A stretch of DNA of 46,184 nt, from contig CAZCPY010000004.1 in assembly GCA_964499865.1 (NCBI GenBank), forward strand, positions 1 to 46,184, written 5' to 3'. This DNA comes from JANOGU01 sp964499865 (GTDB lineage Bacteria > Pseudomonadota > Alphaproteobacteria > Rhodobacterales > Rhodobacteraceae). The notes under the pieces were generated by a model. That model was not told the origin of the DNA and ran no database searches. It saw only the letters and a list, made by a program, of their open reading frames with translations. Positions within the stretch are counted from its first letter, which is position 1. Each line of letters begins with the position of its first letter. The position numbers and the translations under genes are program-made. Below are positions 7,909 through 17,013 of the stretch, piece after piece.

Positions 7909-8598
7909 ATGGTCCGGTCAGTCCTCGGCCTTCTCGGCCTCCTGTTCCTTTCCGGCTGCGGCGAAACCGCCGCGCCCGGGGGCAAGGCCACGATCCTGCT
8001 GTTGGGCGATTCGATGCTGGCCTCGAACAGCGCCGCCGGGGCCGCGGTCGCCGATGTGATCGAGGGCGAACTGGGCCGCGAGGTCATCGACCGCTCTGTC
8101 CCCGGCGCGCGCTACTTCTACGGCCTGCCGATCACCGGCGCCGCGGGCCTGCGGCTGACCGCGCAGCCCCGTCCGGGACCGTGGGAGGTTGTGGTCGTCA
8201 ACGGCGGCGGCAACGATTTCCTGTTCGGCTGCGCCTGCGGGCGCTGCAACGGGGTGATGAACCGGCTGATCTCGGCCGACGGGCGGACCGGCGCGATCCC
8301 CGACTTCGTGGCGCGCCTGCAGGCCGACGGCGCCTACGTCGTCTACGCGGGCTACCTGCGCAACCCCGGCACGGCGACCCCGATCAAGGGCTGCCGCGAC
8401 GAGGGCGACGAGCTCGACCGCCGGCTGGCGGCGCTGGACCGCATCAACGACCGCATGACCTTCCTGCCGATGTCGGACGTGGTGCCCTATGGCGACACCT
8501 CCTACCAGCAGGCCGACCGCATCCACCCCTCGGTCAAGGGCAGCCGCGCCATCGGCCTGCGCATCGCCCGCCACATCGCGACGCTGCCGCCGCGCTGA
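7909..8598 (+). CDS. SGNH/GDSL-family hydrolase lipoprotein
   Basis: A 229-residue exported protein with a classic lipoprotein signal (LLFLSGC, Cys17). SGNH-hydrolase blocks follow: LLLGDSML (nucleophile Ser35), VVNGGGNDFLFGC (block III Asn-Asp) and QADRIHPSVKGSRAIG (catalytic Asp-x-x-His). Four cysteines (CACGRC near residue 107 and one in KGCRDEG) are unusual and may form disulfides. The family cleaves ester bonds of lipids, acetylated sugars or thioesters; the substrate is not known here. The start is chosen because it places the signal peptide correctly. It is convergent with the dehydrogenase gene, 3 bases apart. Confidence 0.9.
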   Translation: MVRSVLGLLGLLFLSGCGETAAPGGKATILLLGDSMLASNSAAGAAVADVIEGELGREVIDRSVPGARYFYGLPITGAAGLRLTAQPRPGPWEVVVVNGGGNDFLFGCACGRCNGVMNRLISADGRTGAIPDFVARLQADGAYVVYAGYLRNPGTATPIKGCRDEGDELDRRLAALDRINDRMTFLPMSDVVPYGDTSYQQADRIHPSVKGSRAIGLRIARHIATLPPR

Positions 8599-8601
8599 CC
8601 C

Positions 8602-9588
8602 TCAGATCATCCCCGGCAGCACCAGGTCGGGCGGGCGGTGGCCGTCGGCGAAGGTCTTGATGTTCAGGATCACCTTCTCACCCATCTCCACCCGCCCCTC
8701 CAGCGTGGCGCTTCCCATGTGCGGCAGCAGCACCACGTTCGGCAGGGCGCGCAGGCGGGGGTTGATGGCGTGGCCGTGTTCGTAGACGTCCAGCCCCGCC
8801 CCGGCCAGGTCGCCCGACCGCAGCGCGCGGGTCAGCGCGTTCTCGTCGATCACCTCGCCGCGCGAGGTGTTCACGACGACCGCCGTGGGCTTCATCAGCT
8901 TCAGCCGCCGGGCGTTCAGAAGGTGGAAGGTCGCGGGCGTGTGCGGGCAGTTGACCGACACGATGTCCATCCGCGCCAGCATCTGGTCGAGGCTTTCCCA
9001 GAACGTCGCCTCCAGTTCGCCCTCGACCTCGGGGCGCAGGCGGCGGCGGTTGTGGTAGTGCACCTGCATGCCGAAGACGCGCGCGCGCCGGGCCACCGCC
9101 TGGCCGATGCGGCCCATGCCCAGGATGCCCAGCCGCCGCCCCGACATCCGCCCGCCGAGGAACCCCATCGGCGCCCAGCCTTCCCAGTCGCCCGCCTGCA
9201 TCGCCGCCATGCCTTCCGGCAGGCGACGCAGCACGGCCAGGATCAGCGCCAGCGCCATGTCGGCGGTGTCGTCGGTCACCGTGCCGGGCGTGTTCGACAC
9301 GAGGATCCCGCGCTGCCGCGCGGTCGCCAGGTCGATGTGGTCCACCCCCGCGCCATAACTCGCGATCAGCTTCAGCCGGTCGCCCGCCTGGCCAAGAAGC
9401 CCGGCGTCGATGGTGTCGGCGACGCAGGGCACCAGCACGTCGGCGCTGCGCATCGCCTCGGCCAGGTCCTCGCGCCCCATCCGCGTGTCGGGATCGCGCA
9501 GGCGGACGTCGAAAAGCTCGGTCATCCGCGTCTCGACCTGGGGCGGCAGGCGTCGCGTGACGACAACACTCAGACGCGATTTCGGCAT
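8602..9588 (-). CDS. D-isomer-specific 2-hydroxyacid dehydrogenase (glyoxylate/hydroxypyruvate reductase-like)
   Basis: A 328-residue NAD(P)H-dependent oxidoreductase that would interconvert 2-oxoacids and D-2-hydroxyacids. The substrate domain contains LKLIASYGAGVDHIDLATARQRGILVSNTPGTVTDDTAD, the Rossmann domain has LGILGMGRIGQAVARRA, and the catalytic residues lie in NTSRGEVID (Arg), LDVYEHGHAINP (Glu) and LLPHMGSAT (His). The arginine pair HNRRRL after the second strand suggests preference for NADPH, as in GhrA/GyaR-type reductases. A strong GAGGAGAGG site precedes the ATG. It is divergent from the SH3-domain gene; no operon partner is evident. Confidence 0.94.
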   Translation of the reverse strand: MPKSRLSVVVTRRLPPQVETRMTELFDVRLRDPDTRMGREDLAEAMRSADVLVPCVADTIDAGLLGQAGDRLKLIASYGAGVDHIDLATARQRGILVSNTPGTVTDDTADMALALILAVLRRLPEGMAAMQAGDWEGWAPMGFLGGRMSGRRLGILGMGRIGQAVARRARVFGMQVHYHNRRRLRPEVEGELEATFWESLDQMLARMDIVSVNCPHTPATFHLLNARRLKLMKPTAVVVNTSRGEVIDENALTRALRSGDLAGAGLDVYEHGHAINPRLRALPNVVLLPHMGSATLEGRVEMGEKVILNIKTFADGHRPPDLVLPGMI

Positions 9589-9689
9589 CGACCTCTCCTC
9601 GCGGCTTTCCCTGCCGCGCTGCTGCTGGCAGACTGGGCTTTAGCGGGGCGGGCGACAAGCCCCGGCGGCAGGCGGCAGGACGGGCGGAC

Positions 9690-10304
9690 ATGCAGATGAT
9701 GCGGCAGGCGCTTTCGGGCGCGTTCTGGGCGGTGGCGCTGGCGCTTGCGGCCCCTCTGGCGGCGCAGCAGGCGGGAGGGCAGCAGGCGGGGGGGCAGCAG
9801 GCGGGGGGGCAGCAGGCGGGGGTAGCACCGGCAGCGGTGCAGACCGTGGCCGTGACACCGCCCGAACCCGACCCTTCGCGCGGGGCCGTCACCAACCTGC
9901 CCCTGCCGCGTTACGTCACGCTCAAGACGAAGGACGGCGTCGCCCGCCGGGGGCCCGGCCTGACGCACCGGATCGACTGGGTCTTCACCCGGCCTGGCAT
10001 GCCCCTGAAGGTGACGGCCGAATATGAGAACTGGCGCCGCGTCGAGGATGCCGAGGGCGCGGGCGGCTGGGTGCATTATGCGCTGCTGTCCGGCGTGCGG
10101 TCGGTGCTGATCATGCAGGACATGACCGAACTCAAGGCCAGCCCCGACCCGCGCGCGGCGCCGGTCCTGCTGGCCGAATACGGCGTGGTCGCGCGGCTTG
10201 TGGAATGCAACGCGGACTGGTGCCGCCTGTCGATCGACGGCACCCGCGGCTGGGCCCCCAGGGCCGCGCTCTGGGGCGTGGATCCGGGCGAGGTCGTCGA
10301 TTAG
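9690..10304 (+). CDS. Exported bacterial SH3-domain protein with QQAGG repeats
   Basis: A 204-residue protein with an N-terminal signal peptide (WAVALALAAPLAA, probable cleavage at residue 25). It is followed at once by a low-complexity segment of four QQAGG-type units coded by a 15-bp tandem repeat. The rest contains one or two SH3b-like modules: LPRYVTLKTKDGVARRGPGLTHRIDWVFTRPGMPLKVTAEYENWRRVEDAEGAGGWVHYALL, typical of alphaproteobacterial SH3 proteins, and a second copy around VLLAEYGVVARLVECNADWCRLSIDGTRGWAPRAALWGV. Such domains usually bind cell-wall peptides. It is a periplasmic protein of unknown detailed role. A second possible ATG lies 6 bases in. Confidence 0.9.
   Translation: MQMMRQALSGAFWAVALALAAPLAAQQAGGQQAGGQQAGGQQAGVAPAAVQTVAVTPPEPDPSRGAVTNLPLPRYVTLKTKDGVARRGPGLTHRIDWVFTRPGMPLKVTAEYENWRRVEDAEGAGGWVHYALLSGVRSVLIMQDMTELKASPDPRAAPVLLAEYGVVARLVECNADWCRLSIDGTRGWAPRAALWGVDPGEVVD
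9765..9821 (+). repeat. 15-bp in-frame tandem repeat (about 3.8 copies)
   Basis: The unit CAGCAGGCGGGGGGG is repeated four times, with one A variant in copy 1 and the last unit diverging in its final codon. It encodes QQAGG directly after the predicted signal-peptidase site. Because the unit is a multiple of three, copy-number change would keep the frame and vary only the linker length. Confidence 0.9.
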
Positions 10305-10329
10305 CGTGCGCCCGCCGCGCCCCCGGATG

Positions 10330-10356
10330 ACCCCGTCCCGGGCCTGACCCGGGACC
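10330..10356 (-). repeat. REP-like palindrome, copy 2
   Basis: An exact 27-base inverse of 7720-7746, in the gap between the SH3-domain gene and the convergent asparaginase gene. It can form a CCCGGG/CCCGGG stem and could act as a two-way transcript end. Confidence 0.65.
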
Positions 10357-10391
10357 TCGCCCCGTGCCGGTGCTGTCGGCGCGGGGGCAGA

Positions 10392-10408
10392 CCCCGGCGC
10401 AAGGCCGG
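10392..10408 (-). repeat. REP-like palindromic sequence, copy 2
   Basis: An exact 17-base inverse of 2058-2074 (CCGGCCTTGCGCCGGGG on the minus strand). It lies 36 bases after the other REP-like element in the same convergent gap. Confidence 0.55.
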
Positions 10409-10486
10409 GCCAGGGTCACCGCATCCGGCGGCGCCGTGCGCCGCGCAGGGTGGCAGGCGCCGCTTGCCGACAGGTCCGACCCGGGC

Positions 10487-11341
10487 TCAGCCCGCCGACA
10501 GCGCCAGCCACAGGCGGACCAGCGCGGCCTCGGGCGTCTCCGTCCCGCCGTTTTCCACCCCCGCGGCCCACAGCGCCGCGCCCGCGGCATAGCCGCCGGG
10601 CGCGAGGCCGCCGCGTTCGCAGGCGCTGACCGCGCGGATGCGCACCCCGCGCGCCACGGCCGCCGCCATGGCGGCGGACAGCGCGGGGTCGGGCGGCGCG
10701 GTGCCGGCGCCGAAGACGCGCAGCACGCAGGCGTCGAGCGTCCCCAGCGCGGCCTCCAGCATCGCTGCGGGCAGGCCCGGGGTCAGCGTCAGCACCGCCA
10801 CCCGCGCCGCACGGAACCGCCGGGCGGGCGGCACCGGCAGGGCCGCCTGCGGCACGCTGCGGAAGGCGTCCGCCCCGTGGCTGTCGACCTTGACCAGCCC
10901 CGCCGCCGGGATCACCCGTCCCCCGAAGGCCAGCCAGACGCCCGGGCCGGGATCAGCCTCCAGCGCCAGCGCAAGGTTCCCCTCGGCATCGCCCCCCTGC
11001 CCCAGCGGCCGCATCGCCGCGCAAAGCACCACCGGCGCCGCACGGCCCGCCCGTGCCTGCGCCAGCGCCGCCCCGGTGTAGGCCAGCGTGTCGGTGCCAT
11101 GCGTGACCACCACCCGCCCGGGCGCCGCCTCGATGGCGTCGAGCATCCGGTTCCACTCGCGCCAGCCGATCGCGGCGCTGTCAAGCAGGGGATCGAAGGC
11201 CACCACCCGCGCCCGCGCCCCCGTCGCGGCCTCCACCAGCCCCGGCGCGGGGGCGAGGCCCAGCGGCGTCGGCGCCATGCCGATGGTGCCGCCGGTGTGG
11301 ATCAGCGTGACGCCCGCCGCCATGCCTGCCCGGGCGCCCAT
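10487..11341 (-). CDS. Asparaginase (L-asparaginase/glutaminase family)
   Basis: Hydrolyses L-asparagine to aspartate and ammonia. Both active-site blocks of the bacterial asparaginase family are present: VTLIHTGGTIGM (nucleophilic Thr) and VVVTHGTDTLAYTGAAL (Thr-Asp pair). The later lysine element reads LAFGGRVIPAAGLVKVDSHGADAFRSV. At 284 residues it is shorter than the usual 320-350, with a compact C-terminal domain. The first ATG at 11341 overlaps the ilvA stop as TGATG, which points to translational coupling. A second in-frame ATG at 11323 (MAAGVTLIH) would also give a complete enzyme. It probably forms a two-gene unit with ilvA. Confidence 0.92.
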   Translation of the reverse strand: MGARAGMAAGVTLIHTGGTIGMAPTPLGLAPAPGLVEAATGARARVVAFDPLLDSAAIGWREWNRMLDAIEAAPGRVVVTHGTDTLAYTGAALAQARAGRAAPVVLCAAMRPLGQGGDAEGNLALALEADPGPGVWLAFGGRVIPAAGLVKVDSHGADAFRSVPQAALPVPPARRFRAARVAVLTLTPGLPAAMLEAALGTLDACVLRVFGAGTAPPDPALSAAMAAAVARGVRIRAVSACERGGLAPGGYAAGAALWAAGVENGGTETPEAALVRLWLALSAG

Positions 11342-12579
11342 CAGATCAGGAATTCCGCCAGCGTCTCGTCGCCGGTGATGTCGCGCCAGGCAAAGCCCGC
11401 CTCGTCCATCCGCCGGAACAGCTCCAGGAAGTTCTGCGCCGACGAGGTTTCGATCCCGATCAGCACCGATCCGAAGTTGCGCGCCGATTTCTTGAGGTAT
11501 TCGAACCGCGCGATGTCGTCGTCGGGGCCCAGCATGAACAGGAACTCGCGCAGCGCGCCGGGGCGCTGCGGCATCCGCAGGATGAAGTACTTCTTGCGGC
11601 CCTGGAACCTCTGCGCGCGTTCCTTCACCTCGGGCAACCGCTCGAAGTCGAAGTTGCCGCCAGAGGTGACGCAGACCACCGTCTTGCCCGCGATCTGGTC
11701 GGCGAGTTCCGGCAGCACGTCCACGCTCAGCGCGCCCGCGGGTTCCAGCACGATCCCCTCGACGTTCAGGAACTCCAGCATCGTGCCGCAGATGCGGTCC
11801 TCTGGCGCCAGCAGCACGATGTCGGGCGTGGCCCAGGACAGCGCCTCAAAGGTCAGCGCCCCCACGCGGGCCACCGCGGCGCCGTCGACAAAGCTGTTGA
11901 CCCGCGGCAGCGTCACCGGATGCCCGGCCTTGAGCGCCGAGGACAGGCTGGCCCCGCCAAGGGGCTCCACGAACCGGAACGCGGTGCCGGGTGCCACCGC
12001 CCGCAGATAGCGCGACACCCCCGCCGACAGCCCGCCGCCGCCGACCGGCAGCACCACCAGATCGGGCGCGCGGCCCAGCTGGTCCAGCATCTCGACGGCG
12101 ACCGAGGCCTGCCCCTCGATCACGTCGGGGTCGTCGAAGGGGGGCAGGAAGCGCGCGCCTTCCGCCGTGCAGAAGGCCCGGGCCGAGGCCAGCGTCTGGT
12201 CGAAATAGTCCCCGGTCAGGCGGATCGTCACATGCTCGCCGCCGAAGGCACGGGTCTTGGCGATCTTCTGCTGCGGCGTGGTGACCGGCATGAAGATCGT
12301 GCCCCGCACGCCGAAATGGCGGCAGGCAAAGGCCATGCCCTGCGCATGGTTTCCCGCACTGGCGCAGACGAAATGCGTAGCCCCCGGCACCGCCTTGCGC
12401 ATCGCCGTGAAGGCGCCGCGCAGCTTGTAGCTGCGCACCGGGCTCAGGTCCTCGCGCTTCAGCCAGATGTCGGCGCCCCAGCGGTCCGACAGGTGGTCGT
12501 TGCGCTGGAGCGGCGTGGGGTCGAACAGGCTGCGAAGCGCCTCTGTGGCGGCACGGGCGGCGGCGGGAAAGGCGGTCAT
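11341..12579 (-). CDS. ilvA: Threonine ammonia-lyase (threonine deaminase)
   Basis: A PLP enzyme converting threonine to 2-oxobutyrate and ammonia, the entry step to isoleucine. The 412 residues match the short form with one C-terminal regulatory ACT-like domain. PLP lysine is in SPVRSYKLRGA (Lys52); the phosphate loop is VLPVGGGGLSAGVSRYL, and CVTSGGNFDFERLPEV marks the end of the catalytic domain. The regulatory domain spans about residues 325-412 (KYFILRMPQRPGALREFLFML), suggesting isoleucine feedback control. The start at 12579 was preferred to an upstream in-frame ATG (12624), which adds a basic 15-residue tail. Divergent from argG across about 100 bases. Confidence 0.95.
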   Translation of the reverse strand: MTAFPAAARAATEALRSLFDPTPLQRNDHLSDRWGADIWLKREDLSPVRSYKLRGAFTAMRKAVPGATHFVCASAGNHAQGMAFACRHFGVRGTIFMPVTTPQQKIAKTRAFGGEHVTIRLTGDYFDQTLASARAFCTAEGARFLPPFDDPDVIEGQASVAVEMLDQLGRAPDLVVLPVGGGGLSAGVSRYLRAVAPGTAFRFVEPLGGASLSSALKAGHPVTLPRVNSFVDGAAVARVGALTFEALSWATPDIVLLAPEDRICGTMLEFLNVEGIVLEPAGALSVDVLPELADQIAGKTVVCVTSGGNFDFERLPEVKERAQRFQGRKKYFILRMPQRPGALREFLFMLGPDDDIARFEYLKKSARNFGSVLIGIETSSAQNFLELFRRMDEAGFAWRDITGDETLAEFLI

Positions 12580-12623
12580 GCTGCCCGGTTTGGCGCGGGC
12601 GCGGGGCGGCGTCCAGCGAAACA

Positions 12624-12652
12624 TTGAAAGGCGCGCGCAAAGCGGCTAGGCG
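12624..12652 (+). promoter_or_regulatory. Candidate sigma-70-type promoter for argG
   Basis: TTGAAA (12624-12629) and TAGGCG (12647-12652) are separated by 17 bases and lie 28 bases before the argG start. The -35 part is good and the -10 part is only moderate, as is common in high-GC alphaproteobacteria. The longer alternative ilvA start would lie in the same place. Confidence 0.35.
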
Positions 12653-12679
12653 GGCGCCGGTCCGCGAGGAGGCAAACGC

Positions 12680-13903
<1,224 letters not shown>

Positions 13904-13985
13904 CGGACCGGCGGGCGGTCGCGCGCCCGCCAACCGCCCGCCGGCCGGCCTGTCGGTGCGGGGCGACCAGCCGGGGCTCGTCTCG

Positions 13986-14039
13986 CCCGACGTGAGGACG
14001 CCCGCACGGGCGCCCGACGTGAGGACGCCCGCACGGGCG
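13986..14039 (+). repeat. Perfect 27-bp tandem duplication with hairpins
   Basis: Two identical 27-base units lie head to tail (13986-14012, 14013-14039). Each contains CGCCCGCACGGGCG, a perfect 6-bp stem with a 2-base loop. It lies just after argG, between argG and a decayed acetyltransferase sequence. It could contribute to argG transcription termination, though no T-run is present. The following bases to about 14092 contain three loose copies of GTCCGGGGCC. Confidence 0.85.
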
Positions 14040-14092
14040 CCCTGCGAGACGGCGACCAGCGTCCGGGGCCCCCATCCGGGGCCCGCGTCCGG

Positions 14093-14284
14093 GGCCTGCG
14101 AGAGGGCGAGGCGCCCCTGGGCCTGATGGCGATGGTCCACCCGGGCGAACACCGGTTCCATGCCGGGCGCGGCGACCGCGCGGCCGCCCACCTCTGGCGG
14201 CTGATGATCGACGGCCGCTTCCGGGGGCGGGGCCATGGCCGCGCCGCCATCGCGATGGCGCGGGACAGGCTGTCGCGCGGGACA
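14093..14284 (+). pseudogene. Remnant of a GNAT-family acetyltransferase
   Basis: One plus-strand frame reads REGEAPLGLMAMVHPGE, followed further on by LWRLMIDGRFRGRGHGRAAIAMARDRL. This matches the strand 3-4 region and the acetyl-CoA loop (R/Q-G-x-G-x-A/G) of GNAT enzymes of the SpeG/diamine acetyltransferase type. The N-terminal third and the whole C-terminal part are missing. The frame runs without a stop into the 3' end of the opposing kinase gene, and upstream it dissolves into short repeats. I infer a decayed gene fragment truncated at both ends. The 387-base gap 13904-14290 contains only this and the tandem repeat. Confidence 0.7.
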
Positions 14285-14290
14285 GGCGCA

Positions 14291-15214
14291 CTACAGCAAC
14301 CTCTCCGCCAGCCCCAGCGCCCGGGCGATGTGGCTGCGGTGGACGGGGTCGCCGGGCGCCAGCCGCGGCATCGTCCAGCCGACCGAGGCGCAGGCGCGGG
14401 CCAGCGCGAACCATTCCACGCGCCCCGGGTCCGCCGCGCCATAGCCCGCGCAAAGCGCATCCCGCAACGCGGGGTAGGCGGGCTCGGCCTGGTGCTGCAA
14501 CAGCGCGGTGCCAAGGTCGTAGAGGCGGAACCCGGTGCCGCAGTCGTCGAAGTCGATCAGCGCCGGGCGGCGGCGGAAGAACAGCACGTTCTCGCCCAGC
14601 AGATCGGCATGGATGGGGCCGATGTCCGCACCCCCGGCCTGCCATCCCGCAAGGCGTCCGGCCAGCGCGGCGCGGGTGGCGCGCAGGGCCTCCGCCTGCG
14701 CGGGCGAGGCCGCGGGATGGTCCCAGAACCGCCCCCAGACCGGCGCCTGACCGGTCAGGCCGGCCGTATCCCAGACGGGCCGGGCGAAGGGCACGGGCAG
14801 GGCCAGCGCATCCGTCTCTGCATGCAGGCGCCGCAGCAGACGCCCCAGGGCGCGGAACCGCGCGGCCTGGTCCTGCGGCGTCCCCGCCAGCGGCACGCCG
14901 CCCCGCCCCAGCGGCCGCCCCGCAACCCAGGCCAGGACCGAGGCCCGGCGGCCCGAGGCCAGCGTGACCAGAAACCCGCCGTCGCGGGCCGGGACCGGCG
15001 CCGCCACCGGCACGCCGCGGGCGGCCAGCGCCGCGACCCAGGCCAGTTCCGCCGCAATCGCCGCGTCGTCCTGATAGCCCGCCCGGTGCAGCCGCAGCAC
15101 GGCCCGGCGTCCATCCGCCAGCCGCAGCGCATGGACCACGTTCTCGCGGTTGCCCAGCACGCGGCCCGCCGCGCCGCCCCAACGCGCCGCAGCCTCCTCC
15201 GCCTCGGCGCTCAT
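14291..15214 (-). CDS. APH-fold kinase, partner of an aminotransferase-like phospho-lyase
   Basis: A 307-residue kinase of the homoserine-kinase-II/APH type. It shows an N-terminal lobe (NRENVVHALRLADGRRAVLRLHRAGY), the catalytic loop IGPIHADLLGENVLF and the metal-binding ALIDFDDCGTGFRLYDLGTALL. The general layout resembles hydroxylysine kinase and SrkA/YihE-like proteins. Its ATG overlaps the stop of the upstream class-III aminotransferase-like gene (ATGA). That pairing is known from hydroxylysine or phosphoethanolamine breakdown, where a kinase makes a phospho-amine and a PLP phospho-lyase removes phosphate and ammonia. The real substrate is not shown by the sequence. Confidence 0.87.
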   Translation of the reverse strand: MSAEAEEAAARWGGAAGRVLGNRENVVHALRLADGRRAVLRLHRAGYQDDAAIAAELAWVAALAARGVPVAAPVPARDGGFLVTLASGRRASVLAWVAGRPLGRGGVPLAGTPQDQAARFRALGRLLRRLHAETDALALPVPFARPVWDTAGLTGQAPVWGRFWDHPAASPAQAEALRATRAALAGRLAGWQAGGADIGPIHADLLGENVLFFRRRPALIDFDDCGTGFRLYDLGTALLQHQAEPAYPALRDALCAGYGAADPGRVEWFALARACASVGWTMPRLAPGDPVHRSHIARALGLAERLL

Positions 15215-16467
15215 GGCACCATCGGGGTCGCGGCCAGCGCCTCGGCCAGAGTCTCGGTCAGCAGGTCGGCATGGTCGCGCCCGAAGGGCATCGGCGGACG
15301 GATCTTGAGCGTGTTGCCGTGCCGTCCGATGCGGTTGACCAGCACGCCGCGGGCGACCATGCCCTCGACCAGATCGGCCACGAAGTCCCCTGCCGGCGTG
15401 CCTTCGCCTGTCACGAACTCCACCCCGCAGAACAGCCCGGCGCCGCGCACCTGGGCAAGCCAGGGGTGGCGCAGGGCATGCAGGCGGTCCATCAGGTGGG
15501 CGGAGGTCGCCTGCGCCGCCTCGACCAGCCCCTCGTCGTCCAGCACCTCGAGCGTCGCAAGGCAGGCGGCGGCCGACACGGGGTTGCCGCCGAAGGTGTT
15601 GAAATAGCCGAAGGCGTTGCGGAAGGCCGCCATGACATCGGGCCGCGCCAGCACCGCGGCGACCGGGTGGCCGTTCGCCATGGGCTTGCCCGCGGTCACC
15701 ACGTCGGGCACCAGACCCACGGCGTCGTGGCCCCAGAAATGGCTCCCCGTCCGGCCAAAGCCCGGCTGCACCTCGTCGGCGATGACGATCCCGCCGCGGG
15801 CGCGCACCACCTCCGCCGCCGGGGCGAAGTAGCCGGGCGCCACCGGGGGAAGGCCCTCGTTGGCCAGCACGGGGCAGAGGATCAGGCCCGACAGTCCGAA
15901 ACCCTGCGCGATCAGGTCATCCGCCGCGGCCGCCACCGCGGCACCGAACGCCGCGGCGTCCACCGGGCGCAGCAACTCCGGCGCGGGCACCCGGCGCACA
16001 TGCGGGGGATAGCCGCCGATCGGCGGGCGGCGGGAGGACAGGGCGGATACGGCGGCGGTGTTGCCGTGGTAGGTGTTGTCGGTGGCGATGATGCCGGTCG
16101 CCCCGGTCACCGCCTGCGCCATGCGCAGCGCGATGTCGTTGGCCTCGGATCCCGTGCAGGTCATGATCGCCTGCGAAATCCCGTGCCCCAGCCGCGCCGT
16201 CAGCCGCTCGATGTAGTCCAGCACCAGGTCGTGCAGGTATCGCGTGTGGGTGTTCAGCACGGCGGCCTGCGCGGCAATCGCCGCGACCACGCGCGGATGG
16301 CCATGCCCCACATGCGGCACGTTGTTGTAGGCATCCAGATAGCGCCGCCCGTCGGCGTCCCAGAGCCAGACGCCCTGCCCCCGCACGATGTGGACCGGCC
16401 GGCGGTAGAAGGTGGGCACGTTCGGCCCCATCAGGCGGGTGCGGCGGTCCGTCAGCGTTTCGGTCAT
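15211..16467 (-). CDS. Class-III aminotransferase-fold PLP enzyme, probable phospho-lyase
   Basis: A 418-residue PLP enzyme. The family marks are the cofactor pocket GSEANDIALRMAQ, Asp231 in GIVIADEVQPGFGRTG and the Schiff-base Lys261 in VTAGKPMANGHPVAAVLA. The GKPMANGHPVA signature, together with YLDAYNNVPHVGHGHP near the N-terminus, is characteristic of the AGXT2L branch (ethanolamine-phosphate and 5-phosphohydroxylysine phospho-lyases), as opposed to true omega-transaminases. It sits between arfB upstream and the APH-fold kinase downstream, overlapping each by 4 bp. The coupled kinase supports a phospho-lyase role. A simple transaminase remains possible. Confidence 0.88.
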   Translation of the reverse strand: MTETLTDRRTRLMGPNVPTFYRRPVHIVRGQGVWLWDADGRRYLDAYNNVPHVGHGHPRVVAAIAAQAAVLNTHTRYLHDLVLDYIERLTARLGHGISQAIMTCTGSEANDIALRMAQAVTGATGIIATDNTYHGNTAAVSALSSRRPPIGGYPPHVRRVPAPELLRPVDAAAFGAAVAAAADDLIAQGFGLSGLILCPVLANEGLPPVAPGYFAPAAEVVRARGGIVIADEVQPGFGRTGSHFWGHDAVGLVPDVVTAGKPMANGHPVAAVLARPDVMAAFRNAFGYFNTFGGNPVSAAACLATLEVLDDEGLVEAAQATSAHLMDRLHALRHPWLAQVRGAGLFCGVEFVTGEGTPAGDFVADLVEGMVARGVLVNRIGRHGNTLKIRPPMPFGRDHADLLTETLAEALAATPMVP

Positions 16468-16886
16468 TCCTCGTCCCCTGGGGCGCCGCGCAGGGCCTTG
16501 ACGGCGCCCCGGGCGGATTTCGCGGCCAGCCGGCGGCGCTGGCTGCCGAGCGTCGGCCGCGTGGCGATGCGCCTGCGCGGGGCGACCAGCGCCTGGCGGA
16601 TCAGGTCGGCCAGCCGGTCGCGGGCGATCTGGCGGTTCTGCGCCTGGCTGCGCATCTCCTCGGCGCGGATGACGATGGCGCCCTCGTCCGTCCAGCGCCG
16701 CCCGGCCAGCCGCCTGAGCCGCGCCTTGGTGCCGGGGTCGAGTGCGGGCGAGCTTTCGGCCCAGAACCGCAGCTCGACCGCGGTCGACACCTTGTTGACG
16801 TTCTGCCCGCCGGGGCCGGAGGCGCGCACGAAGGTCTCCTGCAGTTCCCAGTCGGCGATGCTCACGGTGTCGGTGATGCGCAGCAT
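16464..16886 (-). CDS. arfB: Alternative ribosome-rescue factor, peptidyl-tRNA hydrolase ArfB
   Basis: A 140-residue protein that frees stalled ribosomes by hydrolysing peptidyl-tRNA. The catalytic GGQ loop is in RASGPGGQNVNKVSTAVELRF (residues 26-28). The basic C-terminal tail (RRRIATRPTLGSQRRRLAAKSARGAVKALRG) is the part that in ArfB enters the mRNA channel, and separates it from class I release factors. The gene is the first of a three-gene overlapping set with the phospho-lyase-like gene and the kinase. The functional link is unclear and may only be shared transcription. Divergent from motB. Confidence 0.94.
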   Translation of the reverse strand: MLRITDTVSIADWELQETFVRASGPGGQNVNKVSTAVELRFWAESSPALDPGTKARLRRLAGRRWTDEGAIVIRAEEMRSQAQNRQIARDRLADLIRQALVAPRRRIATRPTLGSQRRRLAAKSARGAVKALRGAPGDEE

Positions 16887-17013
16887 GGCACCAGTGCTAG
16901 CGCAGATCGCAGGGCAACGTCAGCCCCGCAAGATGCCGCGAATTGCGCCGGTTCATGCGCCGTTAACGCGGCGCTGGCAGGCTGGCCGACGGGTGAGAAC
17001 TGTGGGTGTGTGA

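Noticed and set aside
13986..14039. The 27-bp tandem units considered as a CRISPR array
   Set aside because: There are only two units, directly abutting without spacers, and no cas genes nearby.
15271..17013. A plus-strand open frame of 580 codons opposite the aminotransferase and arfB genes
   Set aside because: No domain, biased composition, and it runs across two well-supported genes on the other strand.
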